Positions 1-5,134 of a DNA stretch of 5,134 nucleotides are shown in pieces (position 1 is the stretch's first letter; the number at the start of each line of letters is the position of its first letter). The position numbers were made by a program, and so were the translations under genes. This stretch comes from Treponema sp. (GTDB taxonomy: Bacteria > Spirochaetota > Spirochaetia > Treponematales > Rectinemataceae), in contig JAAYWE010000135.1 of NCBI GenBank assembly GCA_012516755.1, positions 1 to 5,134 on the forward strand. Reading direction: 5' to 3'. The notes under the pieces were generated by a model. The model saw only the letters and a list, made by a program, of their open reading frames with translations, did no database searches and was not told the DNA's origin.

Positions 1-819
1 AAGCCCGGGTATTGGCCGGAGACGAGGAGAGCCTTTGCTATAATCAGGGAGAGAACCCAAAAGACCTCTTGTATAAGGATGAAGCGGATTCCCAAACACC
101 TGTTCTACCGTTCCATACTCCACGATTTCTCCTGCATACATGGTCGCCACCTCATCACAGTTCTCGACAACCAGCCCTAACGAATGGGTAATAAATAGAA
201 CCGATGTATTATTGGTTTTTATGAGGCCGCGCATCAAATCGAGAACTTGCGCCTGAATCGTGACATCCAGGGCTGTTGTAGGCTCGTCCGCCAGAAGAAG
301 CGTTGGATTGCATGCTAATGAAAGGGCTATTACGACGCGCTGTTTCATTCCACCTGAAAACTGGTGGGGATATTCCTTTGCTCTGACGCCAGGTATGCCG
401 ACAGTCTCGAGCATCTCCTCAGACTTCGACCAAGCCTCAGCCTTAGATATCTTTTCATGCTTATAGATTGTCTCAGCGATCTGTTCTCCAATGGTTAGCA
501 CAGGATTGAGAGCGGTCATAGGATCCTGAAAAATCATTGCTATATCTTTTCCCCGCATTTCTCGCAGCTCTTGATTGGACATGCCGAGAATATCTGTATT
601 GTTGAAGCGAATGGATCCAGAGATGATCTTGCCTTGGGGTGCACGTATCATGTTGAGTATCGAAAGTGCTAGCGTTGTCTTACCCGCTCCCGTCTCGCCA
701 ACAAGACCCAATACTCGACCTCTCTGCATATCCAGCGAAAGATCATTAACCGCCTTGACCGTTCTTCGATTTGAAAAATAGTGTACATGTAGATCTTTTA
801 TTTCTAGAATCTTATCCAT
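1..819 (-). CDS. dppD: Peptide ABC transporter ATPase, DppD/OppD type (3' end cut by window edge)
   Basis: ATP-binding subunit that powers import of di- or oligopeptides on the cytoplasmic face of the DppB/DppC channel. My translation gives 273 residues with no stop before the left edge. Seen in order: Walker A GETGAGKTT (41-49), Q-loop FQDP with Q98, ABC signature FSGGMKQR (154-161), Walker B LLLADEP (174-180, catalytic E179), D-loop TALD (182-185), switch H212 in FITHS. An HPYT motif (247-250) and a following RLRPIPG stretch are typical of the OppD/DppD family C-terminal extension. Family members usually have about 320-340 residues, so perhaps 50-60 residues are missing, including the usual Cys-rich tail. 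The ATG at 819-817 follows AGGAAG by 6 nt and lies 10 nt after the dppC stop, so it is translated with the permeases. A partner ATPase (DppF) probably follows off the left edge. The transported substrate cannot be read from this subunit. Confidence 0.95.
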   Translation of the reverse strand, partial: MDKILEIKDLHVHYFSNRRTVKAVNDLSLDMQRGRVLGLVGETGAGKTTLALSILNMIRAPQGKIISGSIRFNNTDILGMSNQELREMRGKDIAMIFQDPMTALNPVLTIGEQIAETIYKHEKISKAEAWSKSEEMLETVGIPGVRAKEYPHQFSGGMKQRVVIALSLACNPTLLLADEPTTALDVTIQAQVLDLMRGLIKTNNTSVLFITHSLGLVVENCDEVATMYAGEIVEYGTVEQVFGNPLHPYTRGLLGSLPDYSKGSPRLRPIPGL

Positions 820-832
820 AATCAGCTTCCTA
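820..832 (-). promoter_or_regulatory. dppD ribosome binding site overlapping the dppC stop
   Basis: Minus-strand AGGAAG at 831-826 lies 6 nt before the dppD ATG. The dppC stop TAG (832-830) shares bases with this Shine-Dalgarno, so ribosomes finishing dppC end on the dppD initiation site. This arrangement implies translational coupling and supports the ATG at 819 as the start. Confidence 0.75.
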
Positions 833-1750
833 ACGCCTGAGTTTTGGGTCTAGAGCATCGCGCAATCCATCGCCAATGATGTTGTAGGCCAATACGGTGA
901 GCAGGATGGCTATTCCGGGTGCAAATAGGAGATGCGGCGCGTATTGAATGAATTCGCGAGCCTCGGAAAGCATATTGCCCCATTCTGGTTTTGGCGGAAG
1001 AATTCCTAGTCCTAAAAAAGACAACCAAGAGGCAGAGAGTATCGATGAGCCTACATTGAGCGTAGACTGAACAATGATCGGAGAGGTGATATTTGGCAGT
1101 ATGTGCCTGAGCACGATCCGAAAATCTCCTGCACCTATTACGCGCGCTGCTTCAACATATTCCTGGTCTTTGATCGAGATAATAGAAGCGCGGACTATTC
1201 GTATATAGCCAGGAATCAAGGATGTGCTTATAGCAATCAGCAAATTGAAAAAGCTATTCCCAAGCGCAGCTACAATGGCAATCGACATTAGAATGGTCGG
1301 AATAGAAAGGATTATGTCGGTAAGTCGCATAATGAGTGTATCGAATAATCCTCCCTTATATCCAGCAATAGCTCCTAAAATGCCACCTATTACAACCGCC
1401 ATCGCTACAGTAACAAAACCGATGATCATAGAGATTCTTGCACCATGGACCAGCCTGCCGAGAATATCACGACCATAATTGTCCGAGCCAAGGATGAAAG
1501 TGTGCTCTATATCTTTCTCTTGAAAATAGACCGTACTGGTTTCTCCGGGCTTGAGAAGCGCATTCTCGAGCGAATTCGAAGTAACAAAATCATACGAATA
1601 GAGAATGTCAGCAAAAATAGCAACAAGCGCGAATATCAAAACTAGAATCAAGCTTGCAACTGCGAGTTTGTTCCTTGAGAATTGCCTCCAGAATTGAGAA
1701 ATATTCTTTGATTGCCGCTTCAAGAATCTCAAAAATGACTGGTTACTCAT
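830..1750 (-). CDS. dppC: Peptide ABC transporter permease, DppC/OppC type
   Basis: Inner-membrane permease of 306 residues, about the usual length, which pairs with DppB to form the translocation channel. A basic cytoplasmic N-terminus (about 1-28) is followed by a first membrane segment (about 29-50), then an external loop. The family motif LGSDNYGRDILGRL (87-100) precedes the BPD_transp_1 core. Further hydrophobic segments lie near 106-130, 141-163, 167-185, 222-247 and 272-293 (by eye). The EAA loop that docks on the ATPase is at about 197-220 (EYVEAARVIGAG then RHILPN). The conserved C-terminal features SFLGLG (244-249), PEWGNML (255-261) and GDGLRDALDPKLR (293-305) are present. The start ATG at 1750-1748 overlaps the dppB stop as ATGA and has GAGG 6 nt upstream. 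The subunit looks intact. DppC and OppC cannot be separated reliably from sequence alone, so the symbol reflects family and context. Confidence 0.95.
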   Translation of the reverse strand: MSNQSFLRFLKRQSKNISQFWRQFSRNKLAVASLILVLIFALVAIFADILYSYDFVTSNSLENALLKPGETSTVYFQEKDIEHTFILGSDNYGRDILGRLVHGARISMIIGFVTVAMAVVIGGILGAIAGYKGGLFDTLIMRLTDIILSIPTILMSIAIVAALGNSFFNLLIAISTSLIPGYIRIVRASIISIKDQEYVEAARVIGAGDFRIVLRHILPNITSPIIVQSTLNVGSSILSASWLSFLGLGILPPKPEWGNMLSEAREFIQYAPHLLFAPGIAILLTVLAYNIIGDGLRDALDPKLRR

Positions 1751-1760
1751 AGGTCGCCTC
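1747..1760 (-). promoter_or_regulatory. dppC start region: GAGG Shine-Dalgarno and ATGA overlap
   Basis: Minus-strand GAGG at 1760-1757 lies 6 nt before the dppC ATG (1750-1748). The dppB stop TGA (1749-1747) overlaps this ATG by two bases, giving the ATGA junction typical of translational coupling between subunits needed in equal amounts. Confidence 0.75.
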
Positions 1761-2736
1761 GCACTGTTTTTTTCTTTTTCGAGAAAGCGGATTTAATGCG
1801 TGGGTCGATGAATCCATATAGAATGTCAACCGCAAGATTTATGATGGTGAATGTTATTGCAACGAAACATACCGATCCGAGAATCTGCGGCGTGTCTTTT
1901 TGAAATATTGCATCCACCATTATAGAACCAAGTCCGGGGTAGGAAAAAATCTTTTCGGTCAGAACGGCTCCACCAAGAAGACTTCCAAACTGAAGACCTG
2001 CGACTGTGACTACTGGAATGAGGGCATTACGCAAGGCATGCTTAAAGACCACTGTCTTTTCGTCCATGCCTTTTACTCTCGCTGTCCTGATGTAATCCTG
2101 CTGCATGACATCGAGCATTGATGAACGTGTCATTCTCATAATGATGGCCATCGAATTCATGCTCAAAGTTATTGTTGGCAGCACAAGAGACAATAAATCC
2201 CGCGGATTGGCTATGGCAGGAAAAAGGCGTAAGTTGTTGGCAAAGGTATAGATGAGCACCATTGCAATCCAGAATACTGGCATCGATGCTCCCAGGAGAG
2301 CAAAAACCGTAAAAACCATATCAGCCACAGAGTATGGTTTTGTTGCAGAGATGATTCCAATCGGAATACCCAGTATTATAGCAAGAATTAGCGCTCCGAC
2401 TGCAAGGATAAGCGTATTAGGAAAAGAGCTGAAAATGAGCTCGAATATTATCCTATTCGACACATAGGACCTGCCAAGGTCTCCAAACAATAGTCCCTTA
2501 TAACCAAAGATAGGGTGCTTATATCCAAAGAGAAATCTTCCATACTGCACAATGAAAGGCGCATTCAAACCCATGTCCTCTCTCATCTGCTTATATGCTG
2601 CGGGTGAAGCATTTGCTCCCAACATCATTTGAGCGGGATCCGAGGGAGTAATATACATTAGAGAAAAAACAATGAATGTCACACCTAATAGAACCGGAAT
2701 AAGCATCAGTATTCGACGCATTATATATCTGAACAT
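1747..2736 (-). CDS. dppB: Peptide ABC transporter permease, DppB/OppB type
   Basis: Inner-membrane permease of 329 residues; partner of DppC. The N-terminus MFRYIMRRILMLIPVLLG is the classic DppB start, with the first membrane segment at about 9-29 followed by PSDPA. GDLGRS (85-90) opens the conserved core. Further hydrophobic segments lie near 106-130, 140-163, 183-199, 238-260 and 285-308 (by eye). The EAA loop that contacts the ATPase is at about 214-240 (DYIRTARVKGM then KHALRNALIP). The late motifs FSYPGLG (264-270) and DPRI (311-314) are typical, and the tail is lysine-rich. The reading frame stays open upstream to 2835, but that extension runs through a terminator-like hairpin and resembles nothing in the family. 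The ATG at 2736 has AAAAGG 7 nt upstream and gives the family N-terminus, so I use it. Residues 70-88 carry a short heptad repeat of FG that lengthens the first external loop compared with typical members. Confidence 0.95.
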   Translation of the reverse strand: MFRYIMRRILMLIPVLLGVTFIVFSLMYITPSDPAQMMLGANASPAAYKQMREDMGLNAPFIVQYGRFLFGYKHPIFGYKGLLFGDLGRSYVSNRIIFELIFSSFPNTLILAVGALILAIILGIPIGIISATKPYSVADMVFTVFALLGASMPVFWIAMVLIYTFANNLRLFPAIANPRDLLSLVLPTITLSMNSMAIIMRMTRSSMLDVMQQDYIRTARVKGMDEKTVVFKHALRNALIPVVTVAGLQFGSLLGGAVLTEKIFSYPGLGSIMVDAIFQKDTPQILGSVCFVAITFTIINLAVDILYGFIDPRIKSAFSKKKKTVRGDL

Positions 2737-2750
2737 AACAGAACCTTTTC
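2737..2750 (-). promoter_or_regulatory. dppB ribosome binding site
   Basis: Minus-strand GAAAAGG at 2750-2744 lies 7 nt before the ATG at 2736. It decides the dppB start against the longer in-frame extension beginning at 2835. Confidence 0.7.
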
Positions 2751-2790
2751 GGAAATATTGATCTGGAACGAATGGCGATATCAGAATTTT

Positions 2791-2828
2791 AAAAGCATAC
2801 CTGCCCCGCTTGCATGGAGCAGGCATGC
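2791..2828 (-). terminator. Intercistronic stem-loop with short U run (attenuator or mRNA-stabilising hairpin)
   Basis: Read on the minus strand, the arm GCATGCCTGCTCC (2828-2816) pairs along its full length with GGGGCAGGTATGC (2807-2795). That is 13 continuous pairs including two G-U wobbles, around an 8-nt loop, followed directly by UUUU (2794-2791). On the plus strand the two wobbles become A-C mismatches, so the structure suits the minus-strand transcript. It begins 12 nt after the binding-protein stop and ends 54 nt before the dppB start. The U run is only four bases and is followed by AAAA, so full termination is unlikely. Partial termination, or protection of the binding-protein mRNA from 3' decay, is more plausible, as known for other binding-protein/permease junctions such as malE-malF. 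Confidence 0.75.
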
Positions 2829-2840
2829 ATCTCAAAAGGA

Positions 2841-4589
2841 CTATTGTAGCTTAGTCAAAAGATGAATATCGACCAATTTTGTCTTGAATATCGCCTGATC
2901 CAGGTTACCCACTCTTGGATGCGACGCGAATAACACGTTTTCGTATACCATTGGGAAATACGGCTTATCCGTCATGAGCTGGGTCTGCACTTTTATGTAG
3001 GCTTCTTCTCGGATCTTACGATCGAGTGAATAGCGGCCAATTTGAATGTTCTTGTTGACAATGTCATTGTTGTAGAGTGCGCCATTCATTCCGGTTCCTA
3101 TAGAGTCGCCGCCGTAAATGATACATGTATAATCGGGATCCATAGTTGGCGTGAACCAGGCGGTTACCACCATGTCGTAGCCATCGCCAGTCTTGCTCTG
3201 CTGTATAATCTGCGCGTTCACCATTGGAACTACCTTTATCAAGTCAACTCCGAGAGTCGTCTTGACCTGATCTTTGATATTATTAGCGATTTTCACTCGA
3301 TCGGTAACATTGCCCACAACCAAGGTGACTGATTCCGGCTTTAGCTTTGCTCTGAATTCGGGCGAAAGCATGGCAAATTCGGATCTTGCCTTTTCCCTGT
3401 TGAAATACCAAGTCTTTTCATTGAATTCTGCAAAGGGAGTACCCGCTGGAGCACCTTCGACATAGCCCAAGAATCCTGGCTGCATCATTTGATTGGCTGG
3501 CACTGCATAGCCATTGAAGATATCAACCTGCTTGATGAAGGGCACTGGATTTATCGAATAGAAAATTGCCCTTCTAAGATGAGTGGAGTCGCCTTCAGTG
3601 TACTGGCCGGATAAATCAAGTTTGCCATTTTTTTTCTGCCCAACCAAATCGGAATTCATGTTGAAAACGCCGTACCATATCGTAACACCAGGTTTTGTTG
3701 TGATAACAAGGCCATTTCTGTCCAAATTTCCTATATCAAGCTTGGAGAGGTTGAAAGCCATATCCACCTCGCCGGTTATCAAGACATTGTTGACCTGCGG
3801 TTGTTCTGACATGGCTCTAAAGACCACATTCTTGTAAGCAACTGATTTAGCGCCTCCCCACCATTCTTCGTTCCGCGTAAGCTGGACTTCCTGCGGATTA
3901 GGCCATGACACAAATTTGTAGGGGCCAGTTCCAACAACAATCTTCGTACCATAATCTGCACCCGCAGCTTCCACTGTCTCTTTATCTTCGATACCCGAGC
4001 AATAGTGTGCCAGAATGTTGAGAGCTGGTCCGTATGGAGAAGCCGTCATATACTTTGCGCGATCTTCCCATGAGGTCAATGCAATAGTCGCATATTCAGG
4101 ATCTTTAAGTCTGCCAAAGGTAATTTTTACTGTGTAATCATCTACTTTGACTACGGAAAGAACCGCACTGAACATGCTCTTGGAACTCGACTTCGGGTGG
4201 TGCAGAATTCGATTGAATGAGAAAACTACATCGTCGGCGGTAAATGGATTGCCATTGTGGAATTTTACGCCTTTTCGGAGCTTAATCGTGTAGACAGAAC
4301 CGTCTTTGGAAACAAGCCCATTCTGAATCGTTGGAATCGTCTCGGCTAATACCGGATAAAAGGTATTGTCTGACTTCATCCCCACCAGTGTTTCATTGAT
4401 CTCTCGCATTATCTGCGCTTCGTTCAGAGTCGTGTAGATATTTGGGTCGAGCGGCTGAGGAGCGGCGGCAAGGACAAAGACCAATGTATCAGGATCTCTG
4501 TTTCGCAGAGTTGGTCCCTTCTTTGCTTGTGCAAAAACCATTCCACCCAAAGCAAGGCAGATAAGTACAATCGACAGAAATTTCTTCAT
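2841..4589 (-). CDS. Family-5 extracytoplasmic solute-binding protein (peptide ABC transporter)
   Basis: Periplasmic receptor of 582 residues that captures the substrate and delivers it to DppB/DppC; slightly longer than the usual 500-550. A type I signal peptide is visible: MKK, a hydrophobic core (about 4-19), then FAQA with probable cleavage near 20-22. C11 lacks the small residue expected before a lipobox cysteine, so a lipoprotein is unlikely. SBP_bac_5 family features follow: TLNEAQIMREINETLVG (54-70), the signature stretch from YTIKLRKGVKFHNG to FTADDVVFSFNRIL (100-129), VGTGPYKFVSW (219-229), LRRAIFYSINP (338-348) and a C-terminal PYFPMVYEN region (543-551). The ATG at 4589 has AAGGGGGG 8 nt upstream and yields the signal peptide; a longer in-frame TTG start at 4706 would bury it, so I reject that. 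Peptide specificity is inferred from the neighbouring D-aminopeptidase; nickel, opine or sugar ligands occur in this family. B. subtilis calls this role DppE, E. coli DppA, so no symbol is given. Confidence 0.95.
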   Translation of the reverse strand: MKKFLSIVLICLALGGMVFAQAKKGPTLRNRDPDTLVFVLAAAPQPLDPNIYTTLNEAQIMREINETLVGMKSDNTFYPVLAETIPTIQNGLVSKDGSVYTIKLRKGVKFHNGNPFTADDVVFSFNRILHHPKSSSKSMFSAVLSVVKVDDYTVKITFGRLKDPEYATIALTSWEDRAKYMTASPYGPALNILAHYCSGIEDKETVEAAGADYGTKIVVGTGPYKFVSWPNPQEVQLTRNEEWWGGAKSVAYKNVVFRAMSEQPQVNNVLITGEVDMAFNLSKLDIGNLDRNGLVITTKPGVTIWYGVFNMNSDLVGQKKNGKLDLSGQYTEGDSTHLRRAIFYSINPVPFIKQVDIFNGYAVPANQMMQPGFLGYVEGAPAGTPFAEFNEKTWYFNREKARSEFAMLSPEFRAKLKPESVTLVVGNVTDRVKIANNIKDQVKTTLGVDLIKVVPMVNAQIIQQSKTGDGYDMVVTAWFTPTMDPDYTCIIYGGDSIGTGMNGALYNNDIVNKNIQIGRYSLDRKIREEAYIKVQTQLMTDKPYFPMVYENVLFASHPRVGNLDQAIFKTKLVDIHLLTKLQ

Positions 4590-4605
4590 GTCAATAACCC
4601 CCCTT
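4590..4605 (-). promoter_or_regulatory. Strong ribosome binding site of the solute-binding protein gene
   Basis: Minus-strand AAGGGGGG at 4605-4598 lies 8 nt before the ATG at 4589. It is the longest purine-rich Shine-Dalgarno in the window, which suits the high expression usual for a binding protein, and it fixes the start that produces the signal peptide. Confidence 0.75.
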
Positions 4606-4702
4606 GAAGATATTCTATAACTGCAACGCAGCTTTAGTTTCTTTTCCATATAAATAAGTTTTTCTCCCAAAAGGAATAAAAAGCTTGTATAGGTGTTTTT
4701 TA
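4590..4702 (-). other. Intergenic leader between the peptidase and binding-protein genes
   Basis: This 113-base AT-rich gap separates the M55 peptidase stop from the binding-protein start. An imperfect A/U-rich stem-loop can be drawn on the minus strand: bases 4686-4673 with 4668-4656, about 12 pairs, one bulged C, one A-G mismatch and a UUUU loop. It lacks a GC-rich stem and a following U run, so it is not a convincing terminator. No -35/-10 pair with normal spacing stands out: TTGATA at 4706-4701 is a good -35 match, but the nearest good -10-like hexamer (TATACA) is only 9 nt downstream. Whether the binding-protein gene has its own promoter or is read through from the peptidase cannot be decided here. 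Confidence 0.35.
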
Positions 4703-5134
4703 TCAAGTGAAAGCGGCAAACTTACCGCCTAGCATTGCGGATGCATGAATCATTCGATATATGCTTTTCATTTCGGTAGACCTATAGAGCACGCGCCTGC
4801 CTTCCATTCGTTCCAACCCTGGTATCACAGAAACAGCATCCGCTATCGCGGTAGAGGCAAAATCAATCTCGAGATCGTAAACTGGCGCTAGATTAAGTGG
4901 CTTGAATACATCTTTCCTGTCGATGGCTTGCATTGCGCCTTCGACAAACTCAGGCTTTAAGTTTTCCTCGAAGTACATCTTAGCGGCAAATCGACCAAGA
5001 CCCTGCTTTGTGCAAACAAATATAGGTAAAATCGAAAAATGCTCTTCTATTTCCTTCCTGAGAATATCATCGCCAGATACAAAACATATGGGTACTCTAT
5101 AATGAGAAGCAAGCATGCCATTTATGTCCGCTTC
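4703..5134 (-). CDS. dppA: M55 family metallopeptidase, D-aminopeptidase DppA type (5' end cut by window edge)
   Basis: C-terminal 143 residues of a zinc-dependent aminopeptidase of the DppA family; full-length members have about 265-275 residues. The frame is open to the right edge, reading EADINGMLASHYRVP and then ICFVSGDD. This matches the family block GELGLNAYVAGYYDVPV then VAGDD, so the Met at 5116-5114 is internal and not a start. By this alignment (from memory of B. subtilis DppA) the first codon, Glu at 5134-5132, corresponds to the last metal ligand, Glu133; the Asp, Glu and His ligands lie off the edge. Next come the TKQGLGRFAA segment (about 41-50 of the fragment), PVYDLEIDF and a C-terminal helix ending GGKFAAFT. 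The B. subtilis enzyme is a cytoplasmic decamer that cleaves N-terminal D-Ala from peptides. Gene order suggests it processes peptides brought in by the transporter downstream. The symbol follows Bacillus usage; in E. coli dppA means the binding protein. Confidence 0.9.
   Translation of the reverse strand, partial: EADINGMLASHYRVPICFVSGDDILRKEIEEHFSILPIFVCTKQGLGRFAAKMYFEENLKPEFVEGAMQAIDRKDVFKPLNLAPVYDLEIDFASTAIADAVSVIPGLERMEGRRVLYRSTEMKSIYRMIHASAMLGGKFAAFT

Noticed and set aside
822..1028. 68-codon minus-strand frame inside dppC
   Set aside because: It is an alternative frame overlapping the conserved C-terminal motifs of DppC, with no independent evidence.
2776..2795. Possible CodY-like box (AAAATTCTGATA on the minus strand)
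   Set aside because: CodY controls dpp in B. subtilis, so I looked for it, but the match to AATTTTCWGAAAATT is poor and it lies inside the operon after the hairpin.
3042..3332. 96-codon plus-strand open frame
   Set aside because: It lies entirely antisense to the conserved binding-protein gene, has no recognisable domain and no supporting context; it is a shadow frame. The same applies to the other short plus-strand frames across 260-5102.
3779..3961. 60-codon minus-strand frame inside the binding-protein gene
   Set aside because: It is an out-of-frame shadow of the VGTGPYKF region of the binding protein.
4627..4642. Small inverted repeat CTGC-GTT-GCAG upstream of the binding-protein start
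   Set aside because: The core stem has four pairs, six with one wobble. It is too short to distinguish from chance and shows no link to a known operator.
4590..4706. Upstream TTG start adding 39 residues to the binding protein
   Set aside because: It would place a charged segment before the signal peptide, overlaps the peptidase stop, and ignores the strong AAGGGGGG site before 4589.
4685..4706. TTGATA and TATACA as a promoter for the binding-protein gene
   Set aside because: The two hexamers are only 9 bases apart, far from the usual 16-18, so they do not form a credible sigma-70 promoter.

Overview
The window holds five genes, all on the minus strand, so transcription runs from high to low coordinates. 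In transcript order they are: the C-terminal half of an M55-family metallopeptidase (D-aminopeptidase, DppA of the Bacillus subtilis type; cut by the right edge), a family-5 extracytoplasmic solute-binding protein, the inner-membrane permeases DppB and DppC, and the ATPase DppD (cut by the left edge). This is a dipeptide/oligopeptide (Dpp/Opp-type) ABC importer with a D-aminopeptidase gene alongside. A second ATPase (DppF/OppF) would be expected beyond the left edge, but it is not visible here.

Layout: 5134-4703 peptidase fragment; 4702-4590 a 113-base AT-rich gap with a strong ribosome binding site for the next gene; 4589-2841 solute-binding protein; 2840-2737 a 104-base gap with a strong 13-bp stem-loop followed by a short U run; 2736-1747 dppB; 1750-830 dppC, whose ATG overlaps the dppB stop (ATGA); 819-1 dppD, whose Shine-Dalgarno overlaps the dppC stop. 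Each of the four visible starts has a recognisable Shine-Dalgarno. No gap exceeds 300 bases. I see no tRNA, rRNA, mobile element, CRISPR array or convincing plus-strand gene.

How the genes may work together (inference from family knowledge and gene order): the binding protein captures short peptides outside the membrane, DppB/DppC form the channel, and DppD with a partner ATPase powers import. The peptidase would then release D-amino acids from imported peptides such as peptidoglycan-derived D-Ala-containing dipeptides. The hairpin after the binding-protein gene is well placed to keep binding-protein mRNA in excess over permease mRNA.

Organism: the binding protein has a classical signal peptide ending in FAQA without a convincing lipobox, which suggests a diderm with a periplasm. 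Moderate, AT-leaning composition and this gene order would fit a spirochaete or a similar anaerobic diderm, but the sequence does not settle this. The region looks like ordinary transport-operon DNA. I find no evidence of a new system; the most notable points are the intercistronic hairpin, the peptidase coupling and a small heptad repeat in DppB.
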